The position numbers and the translations under genes are program-made. The notes beneath the pieces are model-generated. The model was not told the origin of the DNA and did not search any database. It saw only the letters and a list, made by a program, of their open reading frames with translations. Below are positions 1 to 7,454 of a DNA stretch of 15,243 nt, piece after piece. Numbering within the stretch: the stretch's first letter is position 1; every line of letters begins with the position of its first letter. Source of the DNA: PVC group bacterium (ex Bugula neritina AB1) (lineage in GTDB: Bacteria > GCA-001730085); NCBI GenBank assembly GCA_001730085.1, contig MDLB01000066.1, forward strand, positions 1 through 15,243, written 5' to 3'.

Positions 1-72
1 TTCTAAAATTTTATGGAGCGTTGGATTTCTTTTTGCAAAACGTTCATATGCTTCATAGCTTACAAAACTCAT
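1..72 (-). CDS. Transposase, N-terminal 24 codons only (left IS copy)
   Basis: An open frame begins at an ATG (72-70) and runs off the left edge without a stop. It encodes 24 residues beginning MSFVSYEAYERF and is identical to the frame at the other end of the window. A purine-rich GAGGGG lies about 10 bases upstream of the ATG, a good ribosome binding site. The position just inside a repeated element with a defined terminus is what suggests a transposase; too little is visible to see a DDE motif or assign a family. The opposite-strand open frame through this region is an AT-rich shadow. Confidence 0.6.
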   Translation of the reverse strand, partial: MSFVSYEAYERFAKRNPTLHKILE

Positions 73-281
73 TTGTATTTTTTCCCCTCTATATCTATTT
101 ATTTTTTTGATCATAATCTTAGCCACTTTATCTTTGAATTATATTTATTTTTAGATTATTTAAGGCAATTCTTTATTCTATATTATACTTCAATTGTAAC
201 TATATGTGTATCTATTTTATGTGTTTTTTCTCTTTATAGTCTTAACTTTTATACTTTTTTTATTTTAGTGCAGAGGTTTCA
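1..281 (-). mobile_element. Insertion sequence end, left copy (partial, runs off the window)
   Basis: These 281 bases are the exact reverse complement of 14963-15243. The outer boundary inside the window is GTGCAGAGGTTTCA at 268-281, where identity with the other copy stops abruptly, as expected at an IS terminus. The element reads leftward out of the window: about 209 bp of AT-rich leader, then a coding start at 72. The terminus TGAAACCTCTGCAC resembles ends of some IS5-family elements by memory only; the family is not established because only 24 transposase codons are visible. Insertion here truncated the gene at 265-507. Confidence 0.85.
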
Positions 282-507
282 TATAATTTGTTATCCTATT
301 ATTTTTTTTGTCAAGAAATGTAATTTTATCAGAATCAAAAGAAGAGAAAAATATTTGATTTATTTTAGATTCAAGGATTCCAATATGAAGAGAGACTAAT
401 TGATGCTCTGTCTTTTTAAAACCAGATTCAGGTGATGTAGAGTGAACTGAATTTGAAATAAAAATGAAATAAAATGCTATAAATATATTTTTTTTCATTA
501 TAAACAT
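265..507 (-). pseudogene. Small exported protein, 3' end removed by IS insertion
   Basis: The frame starts MFIMKKNIF and encodes an 80-residue product. Residues 4-23 form a typical signal peptide: two lysines, a hydrophobic stretch, and a likely cleavage site near VHS-TS. The native sequence ends at 282; the last codons (MKPLH and the TAA) lie inside the IS terminus, so the insertion supplied the stop. The original protein was therefore longer and its C-terminus is lost. A start at Met4 (498) is equally possible; neither has a clear Shine-Dalgarno sequence. I do not recognise the family. It may have been an exported or envelope protein, and what remains is probably non-functional. Confidence 0.55.
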
Positions 508-620
508 AATATAACATATATTTATATTATATTCAAAATAATATTAATCTTAAGAAAGAAGGATGTACTTAATCCTCTTAAAATCTTTTCATATTTTTTA
601 ACAAAAGCAGGTAATGTTCT
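508..620. other. AT-rich intergenic stretch
   Basis: This lies upstream of the truncated exported protein and downstream of the ubiquitin-interacting-motif gene frame. It is very AT-rich. The only structure seen is a weak 5 bp inverted repeat (AGGAT and ATCCT, near 560-580). No convincing promoter or terminator is visible. Confidence 0.4.
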
Positions 621-890
621 TTATATTTTTTTTGAATAGTTTAAGAAAAAGCTCTTCATAGAAATCTTAAAAAGACTCGCTTTTTTAGCTAACCTTAGAT
701 CTAAATCTAAGGTTTGTTTTGATAAGCTTTGTATGAGATTAGCACCTAACGTATTGAAGCAATCGATGAAAATCTGTTTGAGGGTCTCCCTCTTTTGAGC
801 TGCATTATCCTTATCAAATACCATGAACATTTTCGAATGGGCGTTGAATTTTTTGTAAAATATTTGAGTTCCTAAACTTTTCGATTGTTT
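621..890 (-). pseudogene. In-frame continuation of the UIM gene beyond a single TGA
   Basis: Directly after the TGA at 893-891 that ends the upstream gene, the same frame stays open for 89 codons to a stop at 623-621. The encoded stretch looks like protein, with mixed charged and hydrophobic helical segments such as KQIFIDCFNTLGANLIQ and LAKKASLFKI. There is no strong start codon context: the first ATG (830) has no Shine-Dalgarno. This suggests either a former C-terminal domain cut off by a nonsense change or, less likely, readthrough of the TGA. It could also be a small independent ORF starting at 830. No family was recognised. Confidence 0.5.
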
Positions 891-2465
891 TCATGAACTT
901 GTTGATGTCTCATGCGTATCATCAAAGTAAGCGCTCGAGCCTCCTAGAGGATTATTAGAGATGGGTGGAAAGATAAGGAAAGGTAAATCCTCGCTACGAG
1001 TTCTTATTAGAGGATTGGTAGAGATCGGTAGGAAGTCGTTTTTATTTTTTGAATAAAAAGAACCAGAGAGGGATGTGTCTATATCGCAATTAATTTCATC
1101 ATCATCTTCAGCTAACTTTTTTGATACATCTTTTGGCGTAATTTTGGGATGTTTTGGGATAGAGTTTTGTCCTTCTGAAGAAGTAATAGGAGTGAATTCA
1201 GAAGTAGGTTCTTTTTTCTTTTTTGGGAGAAAATTAAATTTAGGTCTAACGCTTAGTTGAGTGGTTTCGCGTAAATATCGAATTAGCTTAAATATGACTC
1301 CTTCGCTTGTTAGCTTTTCTATCATTGAAGAAGGTGCAGAGTCATCCAGTAAGAGACCATAGGAGTTTTTTAATTTATTCTCGAGTTCAAATATAATTTC
1401 CAATATGATAGCAGTAAGTTCAGATATTAATATATAAGATAGACGTTCAGGGGTTTTTAGCAATGTCTTTAGCTTTTTAAAGAAAATTAATATACTATGA
1501 TGACCTTTTATATATATGGGTTTAAAATCCTTAAATACATCTTTAGGATTTACTTGAGAGTTAGTTTTAGCAAGAGCTAGTACTATTCCTGCAGACTCGT
1601 CATAAAAATCAAAAAGAGCTTTGCTACACTCTGTGATGAAGGGAGGGTCATTTTTTTCTGGGAAAACTTTGAGTTTTGAAAGTAACGCTTTTTTTAATGT
1701 CTCAGGATCACTATCATTATCACTATCACTATCATTATCACTATCATTATCACTATCATTATCACTATCACTATCGTCTTCATTATGAGTAGCCTTATGG
1801 TCTGGAGACTCAGATAGAGCAGTTATAGATTTGACTTCTAAGGAGGAATCGCTAGGGCTTCGCTTTACAGGCTCACAGGATGGTTTATGGATATCTTTAA
1901 ATAAATTATCTTTGGGTTTGACTAAAGGAACGGTTTTAGTTGCAGGCCTTTGAGATGATTCTTGTCGGCGATAGCTTTCACTCTTACGGTCTAGAAGGTT
2001 TGGTTTTTCTTCAGGGTTTTCATCGGTGGCAGCAAGGCTAAGAGCTATAGCGGCCTCTATCTCTCTTTCTTCTTGTTCATTGGAATTAAAACTATCATCG
2101 ACTACTGGATTTCGATGACTCTCTTCTTTGTCGTAGCTTTGAACACTAAGGGCTAGAGCTCTACGGAACTCTTCCTCTTCTTTCTTTCGAAGCTTTTCTT
2201 CTCCTCCAGAGCCAAGTTCCTCGTCTGAATCTTCTGAGGTAGGTTGATAAGAACACTTTGATTTAGTAATTTTTTGGCCATAATTCTCTTCTTCTGACGG
2301 TTCTAAGGGTTCTGACGGTTGTGACGGTTGGGAGGGAGTGAAGGAACTAGTATCTGATGTTACAAGAGTTAATAACTGACTCGATGGAGATAATCCGAGT
2401 AAATGAGTCGAAAGAAGTGTGAATAAAAAGAGAAAGTTGAGCTTTATTGATTTATAAGTATACAT
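891..2465 (-). CDS. Secreted low-complexity protein with two ubiquitin-interacting motifs; candidate host-targeted effector
   Basis: The protein has 524 residues. Residues 1-25 are a Sec-type signal peptide (Lys in the n-region, then FLFLFTLLSTHLLG). Residues 26-90 are rich in Ser, Pro and Glu. Two ubiquitin-interacting motifs follow, at about 96-115 (EEEEFRRALALSVQS) and 132-150 (EEREIEAAIALSLAA); both fit acidic patch, hydrophobic, x-x-Ala-x-x-x-Ser. An Asp/Ser/Asn tract spans 230-253. Residues 255-405 look folded and mostly helical. The C-terminal part is polar, with a repeated PIS(T/N)NPL at 480-486 and 501-507. These motifs bind ubiquitin in eukaryotes, so a secreted bacterial protein bearing them suggests action on host ubiquitin signalling; that is inference. 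I see no catalytic domain. It stands alone, with its end near an IS, and its frame continues past the TGA. Confidence 0.75.
   Translation of the reverse strand: MYTYKSIKLNFLFLFTLLSTHLLGLSPSSQLLTLVTSDTSSFTPSQPSQPSEPLEPSEEENYGQKITKSKCSYQPTSEDSDEELGSGGEEKLRKKEEEEFRRALALSVQSYDKEESHRNPVVDDSFNSNEQEEREIEAAIALSLAATDENPEEKPNLLDRKSESYRRQESSQRPATKTVPLVKPKDNLFKDIHKPSCEPVKRSPSDSSLEVKSITALSESPDHKATHNEDDSDSDNDSDNDSDNDSDSDNDSDPETLKKALLSKLKVFPEKNDPPFITECSKALFDFYDESAGIVLALAKTNSQVNPKDVFKDFKPIYIKGHHSILIFFKKLKTLLKTPERLSYILISELTAIILEIIFELENKLKNSYGLLLDDSAPSSMIEKLTSEGVIFKLIRYLRETTQLSVRPKFNFLPKKKKEPTSEFTPITSSEGQNSIPKHPKITPKDVSKKLAEDDDEINCDIDTSLSGSFYSKNKNDFLPISTNPLIRTRSEDLPFLIFPPISNNPLGGSSAYFDDTHETSTSS
1707..1778 (-). 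repeat. In-frame microsatellite encoding Asp/Ser/Asn repeats
   Basis: On the plus strand the repeat alternates the hexamers TCACTA and TCATTA over roughly 70 bp. It encodes alternating SD and ND pairs. The unit lengths are multiples of three, so slippage would change the length of the acidic tract without breaking the frame. It sits between the UIM region and the helical domain, so it probably acts as a flexible acidic linker. Confidence 0.85.
2013..2072 (-). other. Ubiquitin-interacting motif 2 (residues 132-151)
   Basis: The acidic start EEREI is followed by E-A, the invariant Ala (139), I-A-L, the invariant Ser (143), and acidic residues about seven positions later. A second tandem copy 36 residues after the first makes chance resemblance unlikely. 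Tandem UIMs are common in eukaryotic ubiquitin receptors. Confidence 0.75.
2121..2180 (-). other. Ubiquitin-interacting motif 1 (residues 96-115)
   Basis: Four acidic residues are followed by Phe, two Arg, the invariant Ala (103), then L-A-L and the invariant Ser (107), with acidic residues after it. This matches the UIM consensus at every key position. Confidence 0.75.
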
Positions 2466-2485
2466 AGATGAAAAAGCTTTCCGTA

Positions 2486-2514
2486 TTTTTAAAGGTTAAG
2501 GGTTGTTTAATCAA
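2486..2514 (-). promoter_or_regulatory. Possible sigma-70-type promoter for the UIM gene
   Basis: On the minus strand a TTGATT (2514-2509) is followed after 17 bp by TAAAAA (2491-2486), placing transcription start close to the ATG at 2465. The -10 is poor and the region is AT-rich, so this is only a candidate. Confidence 0.25.
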
Positions 2515-2786
2515 AAAACTGTTGTTAAATAGATTAGATATTTTCGTGAGGATTTCTTTAGAATCTTTCATTTTTAGTTTTTAATTATATATATTTTTTA
2601 ACAAATTTAAAGAGCTTATTAGAAAAAATTAAAACTCCTTCTAATAATTAAATGTTTTTATCTGATTCTCTCAACGCTATATCTATTTTTTAATAAAACC
2701 GCTTCTTTTATTTTTTGTGGATAATTAAGGGAATTGAGCTTGGACTTTAAAGTTGAGAAAATGATTTAAGTTTGCTGAACGTTGTG
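2515..2786. repeat. AT-rich intergenic region with a 9 bp hairpin
   Basis: There is no gene between the UIM gene and the upstream remnant. A perfect 9 bp inverted repeat, TTATTAGAA (2616-2624) and TTCTAATAA (2639-2647), with a 14-base loop could form a weak AT-rich hairpin downstream of the remnant at 2787. It lacks a GC stem and a clean T-tract, so I do not call it a terminator. Nothing else is evident. Confidence 0.4.
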
Positions 2787-3071
2787 TTAAATTTTTTGAT
2801 CGTCAGGGAGTGAGGAGATCTCACTCCCTCTCTTAGTAATTTTCAAGGCTTTTAAACCTACTTCTATTTCTTCAAGGATTGAAGGGAGTTCTAATTGAGG
2901 ATGTATTAAGTTATCTTTATAAAATACAATCCATGAAAAAGGAGAACGGGTATCGTTCATTTTCGCTATCAAAAAGATTAAATAAGGGATAATGAGCTGA
3001 TTTTGCGAAGCGCTTAGTAAGATTCTTTTAGGAAAATGATCTTGAATCTCTCGAAGTTCAAAACTAAAAGA
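2787..3071 (-). pseudogene. Remnant of an unrecognised gene lacking a start codon
   Basis: The frame is open for 94 codons between a TAA (3074-3072) and a TAA at 2787. The upstream part encodes LREIQDHFPKRILL-like sequence that reads as real protein, but no ATG or GTG precedes it. The first usable starts are a TTG (2972) or ATG (2960), both within what seems to be the body of the protein and without a Shine-Dalgarno. The likeliest reading is a 5'-truncated or frameshifted gene. The visible product includes FSWIVFYKDNLIHPQLELPS and a helical LEEIEVGLKALKI. No family was recognised. A functional 57-61 residue protein from 2960 or 2972 cannot be excluded. Confidence 0.45.
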
Positions 3072-3163
3072 TTAGTCATGAATTTATTGAACCCTAGTCT
3101 ATGATAAATAGGATAAGATTTAATAAATATATTTTAAATTTTAGCAAGTTTCTTAAAAAATTT

Positions 3164-3577
3164 TTAACTATCATATTTTTCTCCAATATGATGCTGAAAA
3201 GGTTTGAATTTTTTAGGAAAAAGGTATCCTCCCCAAGAAGCCCTACATTTATAACATACCAGTATTTCGGGTATTTTTTTATTAAGAAAAAGATCAATAA
3301 GCCACAATATAGGTAAACTTAGTCCATAGGTTGAAGGGACAAGTAAGATCGCGACCAATAAGCCTCCAATCATTATTTTAGGGTGAATATTTTTTTGGAT
3401 AAAAAAAGCTTTACAATCACAAAAAGGACAGCGACGAAAAAGATTTTCTTCTTCGGGGATTTTCCAAGTTTTTTCACAGGTGGAACAATTGATGGTTGAA
3501 AGATGTTTACTATAGGTTCTTTTTATATCGTGATGACATTGAGGGCAACGAAATAAAAGGCTTTTATTCTCGTTCAT
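3164..3577 (-). CDS. Zinc-ribbon integral membrane protein
   Basis: The protein has 137 residues. An N-terminal zinc ribbon uses C11-x2-C14 and C31-x2-C34. A second cluster has C50-x2-C53-x-C55, and its partner C108-x2-C111 lies after two closely spaced membrane segments at about 67-81 and 84-100. The pattern RRCPFC ... CYKCRA around a transmembrane hairpin is one I recall from small membrane proteins of other phyla, whose function is undefined. The ATG overlaps the stop of the preceding gene (ATGA), and TAAGG lies 7 bases before it. It is the last gene of the cytochrome operon. A role in assembly or metal/redox handling for the complex is a guess from position. Confidence 0.75.
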   Translation of the reverse strand: MNENKSLLFRCPQCHHDIKRTYSKHLSTINCSTCEKTWKIPEEENLFRRCPFCDCKAFFIQKNIHPKIMIGGLLVAILLVPSTYGLSLPILWLIDLFLNKKIPEILVCYKCRASWGGYLFPKKFKPFQHHIGEKYDS

Positions 3578-4347
3578 AAAAAAACCTTATAGGTAAGAGC
3601 ATAATATTTATAGAGAATATGGGTCATGATTAAAGCTAAACCTATAACATATAATAGTCCAGTCGCTGCTTGTGTGTTTTTTAAGCGAATAATATGCAGA
3701 GCCATAAAGCTTAAAGAAAGAGAAAAAACAGTTCCCAAAAAAAGTGCAAAGGCTAGAAAAAACCCTTCAAATGTTTTCATAAAAGAGATAAGAGAAATGG
3801 CATCTCCGTAGTAAATAGGCTTTTGTTTAAAATAAATTCCTATGATCATAAATAACTCTAAGATAAGAAAAGAAGTATAAAAAAGTGTAGATCTTCGTAA
3901 AAACTTTAAAGGTAAACCAGGAATATTCAAGTAAAAATGCCCGAGTGTCCCAGCATAAATTGAACCGACAAAGCCTAGAGAGTTTAAGCTTAAAAGGATA
4001 TGATCGATTAAAGAAGGCTCTAGAAAAAACTCATGCCACTTTATATTTAAGTAAAGCCCATAACAAGAAGGCAGGGATATTATAAAAGGATTCACAGGCT
4101 CTCTGTTCCAAATAAATGCCGTACAAATCAGAAAAATCAATATCCATAGCCAAAACTCATAAGATTGTGAAAAACCTAATATTTGAAAAAGACAGGCCAA
4201 AAGGGATAAAAGAATCGTGGGAAAAGCCATATGGAAGTTATAAAAAGATGCCGAATATTGCTTACCTTGGTCTATCCAAATAAAAAGAGGGTAAATGGAT
4301 ATAAATGACGACAAGCATAGAAGTACAATTATGTTCAAATCGTGCAC
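3574..4347 (-). CDS. Polytopic membrane protein of the cytochrome operon
   Basis: The protein has 257 residues with about seven to eight hydrophobic segments, roughly at 6-25, 40-58, 65-80, 85-101, 112-135, 152-172, 190-218 and 227-247. The start is a GTG (4347), supported by AGAGG about 7 bases upstream. The central TLGHFYLNIPGLPL (134-147) includes His136, a pattern I associate with membrane proteins near cytochrome genes in other phyla, though I cannot name a family. It follows the octahaem cytochrome by 96 bp and overlaps the zinc-ribbon gene by 4 bp, so the two are very likely translationally coupled. It could be an accessory membrane subunit or a maturation factor. Function is unknown. 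Confidence 0.75.
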   Translation of the reverse strand: MHDLNIIVLLCLSSFISIYPLFIWIDQGKQYSASFYNFHMAFPTILLSLLACLFQILGFSQSYEFWLWILIFLICTAFIWNREPVNPFIISLPSCYGLYLNIKWHEFFLEPSLIDHILLSLNSLGFVGSIYAGTLGHFYLNIPGLPLKFLRRSTLFYTSFLILELFMIIGIYFKQKPIYYGDAISLISFMKTFEGFFLAFALFLGTVFSLSLSFMALHIIRLKNTQAATGLLYVIGLALIMTHILYKYYALTYKVFL

Positions 4348-4443
4348 AAAAAGTCCTCTCGACAGTCTAAAAGATAGCGATTTTTTTTAGAGAGCCTCAT
4401 TAGAGGAAACATTAGCACCTCAAAATCTATCAGATTTAAAAAA

Positions 4444-7443
4444 TTATACTTTTTCTGTTGTATCACTTTTAGAAGATTGGGCTGTGTATTTTTTGTCATC
4501 TTCACTGTGAATAACATATTCAACCAAGGCCTTTATTTGTTTATGTTCATCCCCACCTAAGACATCGTCGGGACCTGAGTATTCGAAATACTCTTTGTCA
4601 AAGTAAGTTGGCATTTTTGTTCCCGGTAAAAGACTTTGTGGGTCATAAATCCATTGTTTAAGCCATTCAGGCTTTAAACGTTTCTTGGCAAGGCTAAAGT
4701 TTGGAGCCCAACGATCTGGAGATCCTGCGGGCATCTTGTCACCCTGTATATGACAGTTTCCACAGTCAAAATAGTCGGGAGATGCTAAAAGTTTCCCTTT
4801 ATGATAAAGCTCTGTGTCTGGATCAACAGCTTTATGGGAAAAGAGATTTCCAGTGTCGTCTAAGTAAGAAAAGTAAGAAACAAGAGTGTTCCATTCGGAT
4901 TCTTCTAAGTGGTAAGAGGGCATACGAACCGTTAACCAAGGACGAATAGGAGTTGGGTCATGTAAAAATTCAAAAAGCCAATCACTATGAACTTTTTTCC
5001 CTTCACCAATCAAATTCGGAGGACTAAAACTTGCAGATAAGGCTTTAGCATCATTAGACGTTTTGCCTTGATAGGTTACCAACCAGTCCTCGATAGATGG
5101 TTGAAGAGCCCCGCCTTGATTTTCCAGCAGATGACAGCCGGTACAGTTGAGTCTTCGGATCAACTTTCTCCCCTTCTCAAGTGTTTCTTTTTTTGTGGTT
5201 TTTTCAGGAATTTTAACACCTGCATCACGGTTTACAAACCCCATCAAAACAGTAACAATCGCTTCTGCTTCTTTATCCGAAAATCCATAATTAGGCATGA
5301 TGGATTTCTCTAAAGGATTCAAAATTTTTCCATGGTCAAAAATCCTTGGGTTTTTGATTTTTCGGAATAACCAATCATAACGTGTATGTGGGATATCGTG
5401 TAAATGACCAAAGTCTAACTGAGATAAAGGCTTGCTTGCGATACCATTAAGTTCTGGACCAATAGGGAGAATGTTTTGGTGTTCAAACTTTTCATGTTCG
5501 TGACAAGATGCACATCCGTAATGAAGAAAAAGTTTTTCACCGGTATAGAGTGATTTTTCTTCTAATGACATATTTCCCAACTTTTCCATTGTTTGATTTT
5601 CTGTATTTGTTTTGCCTAAAAAATCAGAAGTTATTTGATTTAAAATTGTTTCATCGGTTTTGGGGATTTCTTTTCTGGAAAGATTTTGATCAACTTCAGA
5701 AGAAAGATGCGCGGCAATATCAGCAGCTTCTTGATCGGAAAGTCTAAAATTCGGCATAGCAGAGTCTGAGTGATAGCTTACAGGGTCTTTTAACCAATTA
5801 AAAAGCCATTTTTCATTGGTTTTCGAGCCTAAATGGACAAGGCTTGGACCATGTTCACGTGCTAAGCCTTTGAAAGATAAATCTCTTGGTGAACTTTGAG
5901 ATTCCAAAGTGTTATGACAACCATAACATCCCAATGAGGAAACAAGTTCTTTCCCTTTTAGAGGGTCACCTTTCACGGGAATGTCTTTCATGACATACTC
6001 TTCACTTTCTTTATAAAGAAAAGCCTTGATAGCTAAAACTTCTTGTTCGGAGCGCATAGCAGATTGCGAGTCATTATTATTAGGCTGGTTAAAGTAAGAA
6101 GGCATCCATGGGTTTGACTTTAAACTTTTCGGATCATGGATCCAATGATAAGTCCACTTGTCATTGGTCAATTTAGAGGCCAAGGCGCTAAGGTTTGGTC
6201 CTGGGTGTTCATACCCTTCAAATTTATCGATTTTGTGACAAACAAAACAACCTGCCTGTTCCATCAATTTCAATCCAAGATTTAATTGTTCGGCACCTGG
6301 AAGAGAGACGCTAGAGTAATGACACTTTAAACAACTGGATTGAATATATTTTTGAGGTAACATCGGTTGTTCCCAATGATGTAAAGGATGCCAATCGTAC
6401 TTTTCTTTCCACTCTTTGGCTTGTTCAGCACTGTTTGGAGTGTGTGCCGAACTTTGAAAAGAAGTACCCCTTCCTCTTCCACCATGACAAGAGGTGCAAG
6501 CGAAGTCCTTCAAGGAGTGAGGCGAATTATCGCCCAAATAAAGCTCTAAGTTCGGGTGAGTCCGATAAGGTTGAGGAGCATTTTCATAACCTTTCTGAAC
6601 AATACCTTTGTGACAGGAGGTGCAACGGTCAACTTTGGCAACCTTTGTGAAATGAAGATCATCTCTAATATCTTCCACGACAATTTGATCTATTTTGTAA
6701 TAAGGGTTAAGCATCTCTAGGATAGGTAAGTCTCTCACAGACGAACCTACCTTATCCCAAATATCCATAGATCCAAGATTAACTTTTTTTAATTTTCGTT
6801 CCAGGATATTTTTTTTAGAGTTCACACCTCTCCACTCCTTTTGAACATCTTTTAAAGCGCGTTGAGAGTCCTGAAGTTTTTGCTTTAAGGCGTTCAATTT
6901 TGTCGAAGCTTTTTCGACCTCTCGGTATAGCTCCTCTTTTTCAAGTCGACATTTATTGAATTTTTTATGGATTTTTGTTTCTGAAATATCCAACTTACTT
7001 TGGTGATCATCGAGCTCATCATGATGAGCTCTTTTAACCTCAAAGGCATATTTTAAAGCATCATAATCTGCTTTTTTATACTGGTAAGCCGAGAGTTTTC
7101 TAGAGTGCTCATCTTCTGCACTCTTAATCTCCTTTTGCAAGGTATCGATCTCATCTGTCTTTTGAGCTAAAGATTTTTCTGCGCGTTCTAAGTCTTCTTT
7201 AACTTTAAGGTACTTTGTGGACTTTTGAAGTTCTTGAACTTCTTGCCTCAGCTTTTCTTGAGTTTCGATAGACTCTAAGTCACGAAAGTTTTTTTGATAG
7301 GCACGCCATTCTGAATTGTAGTCTTTGAAGAAAACAAGCAGAATCAAAAAAAGAAGCAATAGAGACGCTATAAAAAGCCAACGTCCCAAGGTTTGAAAAC
7401 TATAGTAACTTTCTGGCCATTTGTTTGGATTATTTTTTTTCAA
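4444..7443 (-). CDS. Membrane-anchored octahaem cytochrome c with long coiled coil
   Basis: The protein has 999 residues. The start is a TTG (7443), with GAAGG 7 bases upstream. A transmembrane anchor at about 21-39 is followed by a charged coiled coil from 50 to 222. Eight CxxCH haem sites follow, with Cys at 274, 316, 371, 399, 506, 644, 767 and 894. Haems 4 to 8 each lie in a monohaem cytochrome c domain followed by an MPxY/F motif (Met 447, 563, 716, 841, 944), which supplies the usual axial Met. The first three lack such a Met and may be bis-His. It starts 11 bp after the subunit IV gene. It likely takes electrons from the Rieske/cytochrome b module and passes them along a chain of haems outside the membrane. 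Such multidomain fusions are much larger than cytochrome c1 or f. Confidence 0.93.
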   Translation of the reverse strand: MKKNNPNKWPESYYSFQTLGRWLFIASLLLLFLILLVFFKDYNSEWRAYQKNFRDLESIETQEKLRQEVQELQKSTKYLKVKEDLERAEKSLAQKTDEIDTLQKEIKSAEDEHSRKLSAYQYKKADYDALKYAFEVKRAHHDELDDHQSKLDISETKIHKKFNKCRLEKEELYREVEKASTKLNALKQKLQDSQRALKDVQKEWRGVNSKKNILERKLKKVNLGSMDIWDKVGSSVRDLPILEMLNPYYKIDQIVVEDIRDDLHFTKVAKVDRCTSCHKGIVQKGYENAPQPYRTHPNLELYLGDNSPHSLKDFACTSCHGGRGRGTSFQSSAHTPNSAEQAKEWKEKYDWHPLHHWEQPMLPQKYIQSSCLKCHYSSVSLPGAEQLNLGLKLMEQAGCFVCHKIDKFEGYEHPGPNLSALASKLTNDKWTYHWIHDPKSLKSNPWMPSYFNQPNNNDSQSAMRSEQEVLAIKAFLYKESEEYVMKDIPVKGDPLKGKELVSSLGCYGCHNTLESQSSPRDLSFKGLAREHGPSLVHLGSKTNEKWLFNWLKDPVSYHSDSAMPNFRLSDQEAADIAAHLSSEVDQNLSRKEIPKTDETILNQITSDFLGKTNTENQTMEKLGNMSLEEKSLYTGEKLFLHYGCASCHEHEKFEHQNILPIGPELNGIASKPLSQLDFGHLHDIPHTRYDWLFRKIKNPRIFDHGKILNPLEKSIMPNYGFSDKEAEAIVTVLMGFVNRDAGVKIPEKTTKKETLEKGRKLIRRLNCTGCHLLENQGGALQPSIEDWLVTYQGKTSNDAKALSASFSPPNLIGEGKKVHSDWLFEFLHDPTPIRPWLTVRMPSYHLEESEWNTLVSYFSYLDDTGNLFSHKAVDPDTELYHKGKLLASPDYFDCGNCHIQGDKMPAGSPDRWAPNFSLAKKRLKPEWLKQWIYDPQSLLPGTKMPTYFDKEYFEYSGPDDVLGGDEHKQIKALVEYVIHSEDDKKYTAQSSKSDTTEKV

Positions 7444-7454
7444 GATGACACCTT

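Noticed and set aside
13-399. Long plus-strand open frame across the left IS end, rich in Phe, Tyr and Ile
   Set aside because: It is antisense to the transposase start and to the truncated exported gene. Its composition is that of translated AT-rich DNA, and the same frame recurs in the right IS copy only because the DNA is repeated.
1707-1778. Possible CRISPR-like array
   Set aside because: The repeat is continuous without unique spacers and lies in frame within a coding region.
3094-3297. Overlapping frames on both strands at 3094-3316
   Set aside because: They overlap the zinc-ribbon gene out of frame and consist of low-complexity Ile/Leu/Phe/Lys sequence.
4335-4523. 62-codon minus-strand frame overlapping the end of the octahaem cytochrome
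   Set aside because: It overlaps two convincing genes out of frame, has no good ribosome binding site, and its content does not look like a protein family.
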